This document shows positions 27,181 through 34,692 of a DNA stretch of 64,000 bases, one piece after another (the stretch's first letter is position 1; every line of letters starts with the position of its first letter). Position numbers and translations under genes: made by a program. The DNA is taken from the NCBI RefSeq assembly GCF_011355085.1, contig NZ_VXCP01000002.1, forward strand, positions 434,001 to 498,000, written 5' to 3'. The stretch comes from Pseudomonas akapageensis. GTDB taxonomy: Bacteria > Pseudomonadota > Gammaproteobacteria > Pseudomonadales > Pseudomonadaceae. The notes below the pieces were generated by a model, which worked only from the letters and a program-made list of their open reading frames with translations, had not been told where the DNA came from and did no database searches.

Positions 27181-29268
27181 ATGGCTAACACGGACGCCTT
27201 GAATCAGCAGCGGGCCTCGTCGCGCTTGCTGCAACCGACTGTAAAATCCCATCTGGCCTACACGCTGCTCTGCGCACTGGTCATGATGGTGATGCTCAGC
27301 CTGCTGCGCCTCGCGCTGCTGGTCTACAACCGCGAGATGATCGGCCAGACGCCGGCCTCGACCTTCTTTGAAGCTTTCACCAACGGTCTGCGTTTCGACC
27401 TGCGTCTGGTGGTCTATTTCATCATTCCTTTGATCCTGGCGCTGTTCAGTGCCCGGGCCATGGCCGCTCGTGGGTTTTTCCGTTTCTGGCTGACCATCGC
27501 TTCCAGCCTGGCGCTGTTCCTCGGGCTCATGGAGATGGACTTCTACCGCGAGTTCCACCAGCGCCTCAACGGCCTGGTCTTCCAGTATGTGAAGGAAGAC
27601 CCCAAGACCGTCATGAGCATGCTCTGGTACGGCTTCCCGGTCGCGCGTTATCTGTTGGCATGGGCCGTGGGGACCTGGTTGTTGAGCCTGGCGTTCAAGG
27701 GCATCGACCGCCTGACCCGACCTAATGGCAATTACGCTTCGGCGGTTGCCGGTTCACGTGTTGTCGCGCCCTGGTATGCCCGCATCGTGATACTTGTGGT
27801 CTGCCTGCTGATTGCCGTGGTCGCCGCACGCGGCACCTTGCGTCAGGGCCCGCCGCTGCGTTGGGGTGATGCCTATACCACCGAATCGAACTTCGCCAAC
27901 CAGTTGGGCCTCAACGGTACCCTCAGCCTGGCCACTGCGGCCCGCAATCGCATGTCCGAACAGCGCGATAACATCTGGAAGGCCACACTGCCGCCAGCTG
28001 AAGCGCAGCAGACGGTTCGTGACATGTTGTTGACCCCGAACGACAAACTGGTCGACAGCGATGAGGCCGCCATACGCCGTGACTACCTGCCACCGGCCCA
28101 GAACACCCTGCCGATTAAAAATGTGGTGGTGATCCTGATTGAAAGCTTCGCCGGCCACTCGGTGGGCGCCCTGGGCAGCGATGCGAACATCACGCCTTAT
28201 TTCGACAAACTGGCCAAAGAAGGTCTGCTGTTCGACAAATTCTTCTCCAACGGCACCCATACCCACCAGGGCATGTTCGCCACCATGGCCTGCTTCCCCA
28301 ACCTGCCAGGTTTCGAATACCTGATGCAGACGCCGGAAGGCAGCCACAAGCTGTCCGGCCTGCCTGCGTTGCTCAGCCCTCGCGGCTACGATGATGTGTA
28401 TGTCTACAACGGCGATTTTGCCTGGGACAACCAGTCAGGTTTCTTCAGCAACCAGGGTATGACCAACTTCATTGGTCGCAATGACTATGTCAACCCGGTG
28501 TTCTCCGATCCGACCTGGGGCGTTTCCGACCAGGACATGTTCGACCGTGGCGCCGAGGAACTGGCCAAGCGCCAGGGTGACAAGCCGTTCTATGCGTTGC
28601 TGCAAACCCTGTCCAACCACACGCCGTATGCACTGCCCAAGGACTTGCCGGTGGAGCGCGTGACCGGTCACGGTACCCTTGATGAACACCTGACGGCCAT
28701 GCGTTACACGGACTGGGCCCTGGGTCAGTTCTTTGAGAAGGCGCGCAAGCAGCCTTACTTCAAGGACACCCTGTTCGTAGTTCTGGGCGACCACGGTTTC
28801 GGCAACAACAAGCAGATCACTGAAATGGACCTGGGGCGCTTCAACGTGCCGTTGCTGCTGATCGGTCCTGGCATCCAGGAGAAATTTGGTGCACGCAATC
28901 ACACCGTCGGTACCCAGATCGACGTAGTGCCGACCATCATGGGCCGCCTGGGCGGTGAAGTTCGCCACCAGTGCTGGGGACGTGACTTGCTGAACCTGCC
29001 TGCAGATGACAAGGGCTTCGGCATGATCAAACCATCGGGTACCGAGCAGACTGTTGCACTGATCACCGGTGATCGGATGTATGTTGAACCCAAGGATATG
29101 GCGCCAAGGGTTTACCGCTACGAGTTGGGTGCAAACCCTAAAGCCGAGCTGATCCAGGACCAGCCAGACGAGGCCGAGCTCAAGCGTAAGCTGGATTCCT
29201 TCATCCAGACCGCAACCAAGAGCCTGCTCGACAACACCGCCGGCGTTGTCAACGGCATGCCTGAATGA
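27181..29268 (+). CDS. LTA synthase-like membrane sulfatase/phosphoglycerol transferase
   Basis: A 695-residue protein. The N-terminal ~230 residues carry about five membrane helices, followed by a periplasmic alkaline-phosphatase-superfamily domain. That domain begins KNVVVILIESFAGHSVGALG (metal-binding Glu-Ser-Phe) and holds the nucleophile region NGTHTHQGMFATMACFPN and the late metal site VVLGDHGFGN. In Firmicutes this fold makes lipoteichoic acid. In Gram-negatives relatives modify periplasmic glucans or lipids with phosphoglycerol; the substrate here is unknown. The ATG at 27181 has no strong ribosome site; a start up to 31 codons earlier is possible. A strong terminator follows. Confidence 0.88.
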   Translation: MANTDALNQQRASSRLLQPTVKSHLAYTLLCALVMMVMLSLLRLALLVYNREMIGQTPASTFFEAFTNGLRFDLRLVVYFIIPLILALFSARAMAARGFFRFWLTIASSLALFLGLMEMDFYREFHQRLNGLVFQYVKEDPKTVMSMLWYGFPVARYLLAWAVGTWLLSLAFKGIDRLTRPNGNYASAVAGSRVVAPWYARIVILVVCLLIAVVAARGTLRQGPPLRWGDAYTTESNFANQLGLNGTLSLATAARNRMSEQRDNIWKATLPPAEAQQTVRDMLLTPNDKLVDSDEAAIRRDYLPPAQNTLPIKNVVVILIESFAGHSVGALGSDANITPYFDKLAKEGLLFDKFFSNGTHTHQGMFATMACFPNLPGFEYLMQTPEGSHKLSGLPALLSPRGYDDVYVYNGDFAWDNQSGFFSNQGMTNFIGRNDYVNPVFSDPTWGVSDQDMFDRGAEELAKRQGDKPFYALLQTLSNHTPYALPKDLPVERVTGHGTLDEHLTAMRYTDWALGQFFEKARKQPYFKDTLFVVLGDHGFGNNKQITEMDLGRFNVPLLLIGPGIQEKFGARNHTVGTQIDVVPTIMGRLGGEVRHQCWGRDLLNLPADDKGFGMIKPSGTEQTVALITGDRMYVEPKDMAPRVYRYELGANPKAELIQDQPDEAELKRKLDSFIQTATKSLLDNTAGVVNGMPE

Positions 29269-29287
29269 TCGCAGTGCGTTGAACAGG

Positions 29288-29316
29288 AAGAGGCCCCTCA
29301 GGGGCCTCTTTTTTTT
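29288..29316 (+). terminator. Rho-independent terminator after the LTA-synthase-like gene
   Basis: Ten-base stem AAGAGGCCCC / GGGGCCTCTT with loop TCA and a following T-run, 19 bases after the stop. Confidence 0.9.
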
Positions 29317-29416
29317 GCCTTGTGTCCGGCGGGGCGGCAGGGGGGGAACGAACGGCCGGTCGGCGGGGTCAAGAAGGAGTAAGCCCGCTTCTTGTCACTT
29401 TGCCGAGGAGATACCA

Positions 29417-29653
29417 ATGAAACTATGGGAAATCACCTACACAGATAAAAGCGGTGCACCTGCCAGCCTGCAAACCAGCGCGTATCAACAGCCTTCCCAC
29501 GAAGAGGCTGCCCGCCTGATTCGCTCGCACCTGTTCCCGGTCATCGACGAGGTTGACCTGAATGACTATCAGGGCAAAACCGCTGCGCCGACCGAGACGT
29601 GGCTGGACGAGAACAGTGGAGTGAAAATTCTTTCCATCGTTGAAGTGCCTTGA
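29417..29653 (+). CDS. Hypothetical small protein, 78 residues
   Basis: Starts MKLWEITYTDKSGAPASLQT; soluble, acidic, beta-alpha-beta-like pattern, no signal peptide. GAGGAG 8 bases before the ATG gives a convincing start. It has no recognisable domain and stands alone between the terminator at 29288 and rraB. Confidence 0.7.
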   Translation: MKLWEITYTDKSGAPASLQTSAYQQPSHEEAARLIRSHLFPVIDEVDLNDYQGKTAAPTETWLDENSGVKILSIVEVP

Positions 29654-29856
29654 AACTTTAGTCTGTGCCGGGCCCCTTGGCACCGGCGTCAGCTTCGCGC
29701 TACTCTGCAATTGAGATCAGCGAATCACTCGCTACGATCCGATCTTGTCTTGTCAGCTCCATGCTTGTTCCAGGTCACTCAAACCCACCTGCCTTGCTTC
29801 AAGGCGGGCCCTGGAAGTACTGAAAGTCTATCCATCGGTATTGAGGAGGACGATTC

Positions 29857-30198
29857 ATGAGCACAGCCTATCAAGAAGACATCAGCAGCAGTGTGCTGCG
29901 CCGCATGAAAGAGGGCGGTTTCGATTTTGCCCGTATTCACCCTATCGAGTTCTATGCCGTGTTCCCTGACGAGGAGCGCGCGCGCAGGGCTGCGGGCAAA
30001 TTCCGTGGAGAGTCATTGAGTGCGCAAGTCAGTGAACGGGATGACGGCGGTTGGAATCTTGAGCTCAGCAAGGTGATGTATGCCACCTATGGCGGCATTG
30101 GTGAGTTCGAGCAGGACTTCGAGGCCAAGATTGCTCCCTTTGGCGGGGAGATCGAAGGTTGGGGTGTCAAGCAGGAGGTCAGGCGCCCCCTGGCATGA
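29857..30198 (+). CDS. rraB: Regulator of RNase E activity B (RraB-like)
   Basis: A 113-residue acidic protein of the RraB/DUF1260 family, which in E. coli binds the C-terminal scaffold of RNase E and slows RNA decay. Family features: MKEGGFDFARIHPIEFYAVF at the front, the mixed beta part ending ELSKVMYATYGGIGEFEQDF, and the C-terminal FGGEIEGWGVKQ. GAGGAGGA precedes the ATG. A small hairpin (CCTGCCTTG / CAAGGCGGG near 29788-29808) lies in the region before it. Confidence 0.85.
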   Translation: MSTAYQEDISSSVLRRMKEGGFDFARIHPIEFYAVFPDEERARRAAGKFRGESLSAQVSERDDGGWNLELSKVMYATYGGIGEFEQDFEAKIAPFGGEIEGWGVKQEVRRPLA

Positions 30199-30220
30199 CA
30201 TGAATAGATTCACCGGCTTG

Positions 30221-30247
30221 CATCGGCTGACCTCGGGTCGGCCGATG
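30221..30247 (+). terminator. Hairpin after rraB
   Basis: Twelve-base stem CATCGGCTGACC / GGTCGGCCGATG with loop TCG, 22 bases after the rraB stop. Only a short T-run follows, so it may slow rather than fully stop transcription. Confidence 0.6.
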
Positions 30248-30261
30248 TCGTTTTGGGGCCA

Positions 30262-30287
30262 TAAAAAAGGCCACCGAAGCGGTGGCC
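30262..30287 (-). terminator. Minus-strand rho-independent terminator with no annotated upstream gene
   Basis: Stem GGCCACCG / CGGTGGCC with a three-base loop. Six A bases at 30263-30268 give a T-run on the minus strand only. No minus-strand protein gene lies upstream, so it points to an unannotated transcript. Confidence 0.65.
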
Positions 30288-30385
30288 GAAAGGGAAGAGC
30301 GCAGAATGTGTTTGCCGTAGGAGCTTGATCCTTGGCGTGCATGAATTATCGGCAATTTCCCACGTGCAGAGAAATCAACTCTGAC

Positions 30386-30391
30386 TATGCT
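30386..30391 (+). promoter_or_regulatory. Candidate -10 box of the small RNA (sigma-S-like)
   Basis: TATGCT in the context CTGACTATGCTGG, close to the CTATACT pattern of sigma-S promoters, with no good -35 box. A start point about 30398 is expected. Confidence 0.4.
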
Positions 30392-30397
30392 GGTGAT

Positions 30398-30488
30398 AGC
30401 AAGAACCTGTGTCCAGACGCTTCGCAATGGAGCGTTGCCCTTGGCAGTTGGCTCAATCACCGCACAGCAATGGTGCGGCGTTTTTTTT
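30398..30488 (+). ncRNA. Candidate small regulatory RNA, about 90 nt
   Basis: A stretch without coding potential that folds into three successive hairpins: ACGCT/AGCGT (30417-30435), TGCC/GGCA (30436-30446), and a terminator CCGCAC/GTGCGG (30460-30478) followed by eight T. A sigma-S-like -10 box lies just upstream. The 5' boundary is inferred. It might be a known Pseudomonas small RNA such as RgsA, but I cannot confirm a match from memory. Confidence 0.55.
30459..30488 (+). terminator. Rho-independent terminator, also an imperfect NtrC-type dyad
   Basis: Stem CCGCAC (30460-30465) / GTGCGG (30473-30478), loop AGCAATG, then T8. The 17 bases 30461-30477 also resemble the NtrC site TGCACCA-N3-TGGTGCA: one half is a perfect TGGTGC and the other is GCACAG. 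Confidence 0.75.
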
Positions 30489-30497
30489 GATATCCGG

Positions 30498-30508
30498 TCA
30501 ACTAATTG
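30498..30508 (+). promoter_or_regulatory. IHF-like core site
   Basis: TCAA-N4-TTG matches the core of the IHF consensus in an AT-rich stretch, placed between the upstream dyad and the sigma-54 promoter, as in many enhancer-dependent promoters. Two outer consensus positions do not match. Confidence 0.35.
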
Positions 30509-30529
30509 AATTTAAAGCGTTTATGCCGA

Positions 30530-30544
30530 TGGCACGGGCCTTGC
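30530..30544 (+). promoter_or_regulatory. Sigma-54 (RpoN) promoter of the ATP-grasp operon
   Basis: TGGCACGGGCCTTGC: the -24 GG and -12 GC are exactly 10 bases apart, and TGGCACG-N4-TTGC matches the consensus completely. Transcription would start near 30556. The ribosome site AAGGAG and the ATG at 30580 follow at once. Confidence 0.75.
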
Positions 30545-30579
30545 GAAGGCCTTGATGTCCAGGTGACAAGGAGTACGGC

Positions 30580-31989
30580 ATGATCCGCACCTTTTTTGAT
30601 GAAATGTACGCTGCAGACGGCCAGGTCCGTCCGCATTATCGAGAGTTCGCCCGTTGGTTGGCCGAGACGCCAGAGGAGTTGCTGGCACAACGGCGACGTG
30701 AGGCCGACCTGTTGTTTCATCGCGCCGGGATAACTTTCACGCTCTATGGTGACGAGCAGGGCACTGAACGGCTGATTCCTTTCGATACGATTCCACGCAG
30801 TATTCCGGCCAGTGAATGGCGGGTGGTCGAGCGCGGGTGTATCCAGAGGGTCAAGGCCTTGAACCTGTTTCTGACTGATCTTTACCATGATCAGCGGATC
30901 ATCAAGGCCGGGATCATCCCGGCCGAGCAGGTTCTGGCCAATGAGCAGTACCAGTTGGCAATGCAGGGCTTGAACCTGCATCGCGACATCTATTCACACA
31001 TCTCCGGTGTCGATCTGGTGCGCGACGGCGATGGCACCTATTACGTGCTTGAAGACAACTTGCGCACACCCAGCGGTGTCAGCTACATGCTCGAAGACCG
31101 CAAGATGATGATGCGCCTGTTTCCCGAGTTGTTTGCTGCCCAGCGTATCGCGCCGATCGACCACTACCCGAACCTGTTGCTCGACACCCTGAAAAGCTCG
31201 AGCCCGCTGGATAACCCCAGTGTCGTCGTCCTGACACCGGGGCGGTTCAACAGTGCTTTTTTCGAACATGCATTCCTGGCGCGGGAAATGGGTGTCGAAC
31301 TGGTGGAAGGCGCCGACCTGTTCGTGCGCGACGATCACGTGTTCATGCGCACCACGGACGGGCCCAAGCCGGTGGATGTGATTTACCGGCGCCTGGACGA
31401 TGCCTTCCTCGACCCGCTGGCATTCAATCCGCAATCGATGCTCGGCGTACCCGGGCTGCTGTCGGCCTATCGCTGCGGCAATGTGGTGCTGGCCAACGCC
31501 ATCGGCACCGGAGTGGCCGATGACAAGTCGGTCTATCCCTATGTCACCGACATGATCCGCTTCTACCTGGACGAAGAACCCATTCTCAAGAACGTGCCGA
31601 CCTGGCAATGCCGCAAGCCCGAGGAACTGTCCCATGTGCTGGCAAACCTGCCGGAGCTGGTAGTCAAGGAAACCCAGGGGTCGGGCGGCTACGGGATGCT
31701 GGTCGGGCCGGCTGCCACTCGCGCCGAGATCGAGGCATTCGCCGCTCGGATCAAGGCCAGGCCCAACGCCTACATTGCCCAACCGACCCTGTCGCTGTCG
31801 ACCTGTCCGACCTTTGTCGAAAACGGTATCGCACCACGCCATATCGATCTGCGCCCCTTTGTCCTGACGGGTCGCGAAACCCGTGTGGTGCCCGGCGGCC
31901 TGACCCGCGTCGCGCTGCGGGAGGGGTCCCTGGTGGTCAACTCCTCCCAGGGGGGCGGAACCAAGGACACCTGGGTGGTCGAGGATTAA
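30580..31989 (+). CDS. Circularly permuted ATP-grasp protein (type 2; DUF404/DUF407)
   Basis: A 469-residue enzyme of the circularly permuted ATP-grasp type 2 family, expected to form an amide or peptide bond with ATP. Conserved blocks are present: YYVLEDNLRTPSGVSYMLED near 155, VDVIYRRLDD near 270, ELVVKETQGSGGYGMLVGPA near 365 (nucleotide-binding) and RHIDLRPFVLTG near 425. It is first of a three-gene operon with an alpha-E protein (13 bases on) and a transglutaminase-like protein. Genome studies predict peptide or amino-acid ligation by this set, but no substrate is established. It is driven by the sigma-54 promoter. Confidence 0.92.
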   Translation: MIRTFFDEMYAADGQVRPHYREFARWLAETPEELLAQRRREADLLFHRAGITFTLYGDEQGTERLIPFDTIPRSIPASEWRVVERGCIQRVKALNLFLTDLYHDQRIIKAGIIPAEQVLANEQYQLAMQGLNLHRDIYSHISGVDLVRDGDGTYYVLEDNLRTPSGVSYMLEDRKMMMRLFPELFAAQRIAPIDHYPNLLLDTLKSSSPLDNPSVVVLTPGRFNSAFFEHAFLAREMGVELVEGADLFVRDDHVFMRTTDGPKPVDVIYRRLDDAFLDPLAFNPQSMLGVPGLLSAYRCGNVVLANAIGTGVADDKSVYPYVTDMIRFYLDEEPILKNVPTWQCRKPEELSHVLANLPELVVKETQGSGGYGMLVGPAATRAEIEAFAARIKARPNAYIAQPTLSLSTCPTFVENGIAPRHIDLRPFVLTGRETRVVPGGLTRVALREGSLVVNSSQGGGTKDTWVVED

Positions 31990-32001
31990 GGAAGCCTGCC
32001 A

Positions 32002-32952
32002 ATGTTAAGTAGAACTGCCTCGGATCTGTATTGGATGTCGCGTTATCTGGAGCGAGCGGAAAACCTCGCGCGGATGCTCGACGTCAGTTATTCGCTGTCT
32101 TTGATGCCCCAGGACGGTCGTGGCGCTGGCCTCGATGAAATGGCCATGCCGCTGTTGATCACCGGCACCCTGGATGATTACCTGGAGCGCCACGGTCAAC
32201 TGCATGCCGAACGCCTGCTGCACTTCTTTGCCCTGGATGGGGAAAACCCGGCAAGTATCTACAGCTGCCTGGGCTCGGCACGTGCCAGTGCCCATGCCGT
32301 ACGTGGGCGAATTACCGCCGACATGTGGGAAAACATCAACGCCACCTGGCTGGAGATACACGGCATAGCCGAACAGGGGCTGAGCCGTTATGGCATGAGC
32401 CGTTTCTGCGAGTGGATCAAGGAGCGTTCGCACCTGTTCCGTGGAGCCACCCACGGCACCATCATGCGTAACGATGCCTTTCGTTTCATTCGCCTGGGGA
32501 CTTTCATCGAGCGGGCTGACAACACCCTGCGCCTGCTCGACGCCCGCTACGAGATGCTCGGCGACGAGGCCGAAGCGGTCAGTGACAGTTCTGCACGAGG
32601 TTATTACCAATGGAGTGCACTGTTGCGCGCGTTGTCCTCGTTCGAGGCCTATACCGAGATCTACCGGGACGCGCCCGGGGCACGGCATGTCGCCGAACTG
32701 TTGCTGTTGCGCGCCGATGTGCCACGTTCGCTGCGTGCCTGCACTGAAGAAATCGATCAGATCCTGGCGAGCCTGCCGGGTGTCAATGGCCGTCCGGCGC
32801 AGCGCCTGGCGGCAGAGGTTGATGCCCGCCTGCGTTATACCGCCATCGATGAAATCCTCGACGAAGGCTTGCACGCCTGGCTGACCGAGTACATCCCGCT
32901 GGTTCGCCAGCTGGGCAATGCCATTCACAGCGCTTACCTGGAGGCAGCATGA
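32002..32952 (+). CDS. Alpha-E domain protein (DUF403)
   Basis: A 316-residue all-alpha protein that starts MLSRTASDLYWMSRYLERAE, the family signature, and has the repeated conserved acidic helix pattern (FRFIRLGTFIERADNTLRLL, LRALSSFEAYTEIYRD). Alpha-E proteins occur almost always with a circularly permuted ATP-grasp and a transglutaminase-like partner. They may be a scaffold or a ligase subunit; no activity has been shown. Its stop overlaps the start of the next gene by four bases (ATGA). Confidence 0.92.
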   Translation: MLSRTASDLYWMSRYLERAENLARMLDVSYSLSLMPQDGRGAGLDEMAMPLLITGTLDDYLERHGQLHAERLLHFFALDGENPASIYSCLGSARASAHAVRGRITADMWENINATWLEIHGIAEQGLSRYGMSRFCEWIKERSHLFRGATHGTIMRNDAFRFIRLGTFIERADNTLRLLDARYEMLGDEAEAVSDSSARGYYQWSALLRALSSFEAYTEIYRDAPGARHVAELLLLRADVPRSLRACTEEIDQILASLPGVNGRPAQRLAAEVDARLRYTAIDEILDEGLHAWLTEYIPLVRQLGNAIHSAYLEAA

Positions 32953-33743
32953 GACTGACCATTCGCCACGAAACTGCCTACCACTATGAAGATCAGGTAC
33001 GCGCGAGCATCCAGTACCTGCGCCTCACGCCCCACGACAGCGAGCGTCAGCAAGTGTTGAGCTGGCAGCTTGACCTGCCGCGCCCCGTGCGGGCCCAGCT
33101 GGATCCGTTCGGCAACATCCTGCATGTGTTGACGCTGGATGAGCCGCACGCTGCAATCGTCATCGCCGCCCGCGGCCAGGTCGATATCGACGAGACACGC
33201 GAAGCCGAACATGAAAGCCAGTCGGCCTTGCCGTTCCTGCGTTTTACCCGACTGACCGAGGCCGACGAGGCGCTGCGCAGCTTTGCCGCCAGGGAATGCC
33301 GCAAGCGCAAGAGTCGCACGGCGCTGATCGACTTGATGCAGGCACTCAACCAGCACATGGCTTACAAGCCGGGCAGCACGGAAGTGGACACCTGCGCCGC
33401 CGAGGCCTTTGCCGCGCGTGCCGGCGTGTGTCAGGACCATACGCACGCATTCCTGGCTTGCGCTCGCAGTCAGGGGATTCCGGCGCGCTATGTGTCGGGG
33501 TACTTGTTCAGTGCCGAGAGCGAGCATATGGCCAGCCATGCCTGGGCCGAGGCGTGGTTCGATGGTGCCTGGTACAGTTTCGATGTCACCAACCAGCTGG
33601 CCCGTGCGGCGCGACACCTGAAGCTGGCCGTGGGGCTGGATTATCTGGATGCCTGTCCGGTGCGCGGGATGCGCCGTGGCGGGGGCGAGCAGATGCATGC
33701 GAAGGTGTTGGTTACGCCGACGATTTCGGTTCAACAGCAGTAA
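32949..33743 (+). CDS. Transglutaminase-like cysteine protease-fold protein
   Basis: A 264-residue protein. It has an N-terminal beta domain (MRLTIRHETAYHYEDQVRAS), then a transglutaminase core with Cys161 (ARAGVCQDHTHAFLACAR), His197 (ASHAWAEAW) and Asp212 (FDVTNQ), so the catalytic triad is intact. Such proteins act as peptidases or amidases; with the ATP-grasp partner it may cleave or transfer the same peptide bond. It is translationally coupled to the alpha-E gene and has no signal peptide. Confidence 0.92.
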   Translation: MRLTIRHETAYHYEDQVRASIQYLRLTPHDSERQQVLSWQLDLPRPVRAQLDPFGNILHVLTLDEPHAAIVIAARGQVDIDETREAEHESQSALPFLRFTRLTEADEALRSFAARECRKRKSRTALIDLMQALNQHMAYKPGSTEVDTCAAEAFAARAGVCQDHTHAFLACARSQGIPARYVSGYLFSAESEHMASHAWAEAWFDGAWYSFDVTNQLARAARHLKLAVGLDYLDACPVRGMRRGGGEQMHAKVLVTPTISVQQQ

Positions 33744-33767
33744 TTAAAGCAGTGGCGGCTGGCGCCG

Positions 33768-33789
33768 CATCGCTGGCTTGCCAGCGATG
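33768..33789. repeat. Minimal REP hairpin (collapsed family 1 unit)
   Basis: A perfect 22-base palindrome, CATCGCTGGC followed directly by TTGCCAGCGATG: the outer halves of a REPIN joined with the inner CTCCCACAG part lost. It lies between the convergent transglutaminase and cytochrome genes. Confidence 0.8.
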
Positions 33790-33792
33790 GGG

Positions 33793-34593
33793 TCACTGCT
33801 TTCTGCCTGCCATGTGCTGTAGATAACCTATCAGCTTGTCCAACTCCGCATCTGGCAACACAACCTGATCAAACCCCGGCATCTTCGCCTGCGGCCATTG
33901 CCGCAGGCTCTGCGGATCACGGATGTAACGCCGCAGAAACTCCCCGCCGAAGTACTCGGTCGGGTTGTACGGAATATTCAAGTCAGGCCCCATCTGCGCA
34001 TCACCGGCACCATTGAGTCGGTGGCACGCCATGCAATTTTTCTGGAACAGCGCAAAGCCCAGGTTCACCGGATCGTCGGCCGCCAGTTGCGAGTCGGGAC
34101 GCATGGCCGGGAAGCGCTCTGCAACCGGGGCCAGGCGGCGGATGCTGGCGACATTGTAGGGCCATTGTTCGGGACTGATGTGCCCGGCCTGCGGGTTGGT
34201 CCAGACCAGGTAGAAGGGGCCGGCACTGGCTTTGCCTTTGCCCAGTGCGGGCCACGGATGCGCAGGGTCTTCGACCGCCAGCCAGGCACGGGCCGGGCCG
34301 TTGCTCAACAGAGGGGCGGCAGGCATTTCAGCTGCGAACCCGTCGGTCGCCACCGCTTGCAGGTGATCCTGCGCACTCACGCCCTCAAGCAGCGCGCTGA
34401 CAGGTACAGCGCGGTAATGCATGAGTTTTTTGTAGGAAACATCGCTTTCGATCGTGATCGTCTGCGTCTGGGGATGCTTGAGCAGCGCTTCGGTCTGCCA
34501 GGTCTTGTGGGTCGAACCCAGATCAATCGTCAGCTGTGCCGCGAGTAGTGGGGCGCTCAGCAGCGTGGGTAACAGGGCAATCCAATAGCGCAT
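33793..34593 (-). CDS. Periplasmic c-type cytochrome with extra N-terminal domain
   Basis: A 266-residue protein with a signal peptide (MRYWIALLPTLLSAPLLAAQ). Residues 20-170 form a beta-rich domain (LLKHPQTQTITIESDVSYKK, then VPVSALLEGV) reminiscent of molybdopterin sulfite-oxidase-like domains. A single cytochrome c domain follows with heme site Cys187-Met-Ala-Cys190-His191 and a likely Met ligand in AKMPGF. It probably passes electrons in the periplasm; the partner is not in the window. The start at 34593 begins the signal peptide. Confidence 0.85.
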   Translation of the reverse strand: MRYWIALLPTLLSAPLLAAQLTIDLGSTHKTWQTEALLKHPQTQTITIESDVSYKKLMHYRAVPVSALLEGVSAQDHLQAVATDGFAAEMPAAPLLSNGPARAWLAVEDPAHPWPALGKGKASAGPFYLVWTNPQAGHISPEQWPYNVASIRRLAPVAERFPAMRPDSQLAADDPVNLGFALFQKNCMACHRLNGAGDAQMGPDLNIPYNPTEYFGGEFLRRYIRDPQSLRQWPQAKMPGFDQVVLPDAELDKLIGYLQHMAGRKQ

Positions 34594-34692
34594 GGGCCAA
34601 TCTCCTTCAGTCAGGCAGGAAGATTGGCACACCTGCGCCGGCCTCGGAAGCTACCGAGGCTGGCGTATCAAGGATATGGGGCAAAGTGCCGC

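Larger units (their letters stand above)
30199..30579. other. Complex intergenic region: two terminators, candidate small RNA, sigma-54 promoter
   Basis: About 381 bases without a supported protein gene, but dense in signals. In order: the rraB hairpin (30221-30247), a minus-strand terminator (30262-30287), a candidate small RNA with promoter (30386-30488), an IHF-like core (30498-30508) and a sigma-54 promoter (30530-30544). Confidence 0.7.

Noticed and set aside
26883..27188. Plus-strand open frame across the REPIN after speE
   Set aside because: The frame is created by REP sequence; the same peptide-like string appears at other REPINs.
30179..30460. Minus-strand open frame of 93 codons in the region before the ATP-grasp operon
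   Set aside because: It runs through the rraB end, two terminators and the RNA hairpins, has no start signal and no protein-like pattern.
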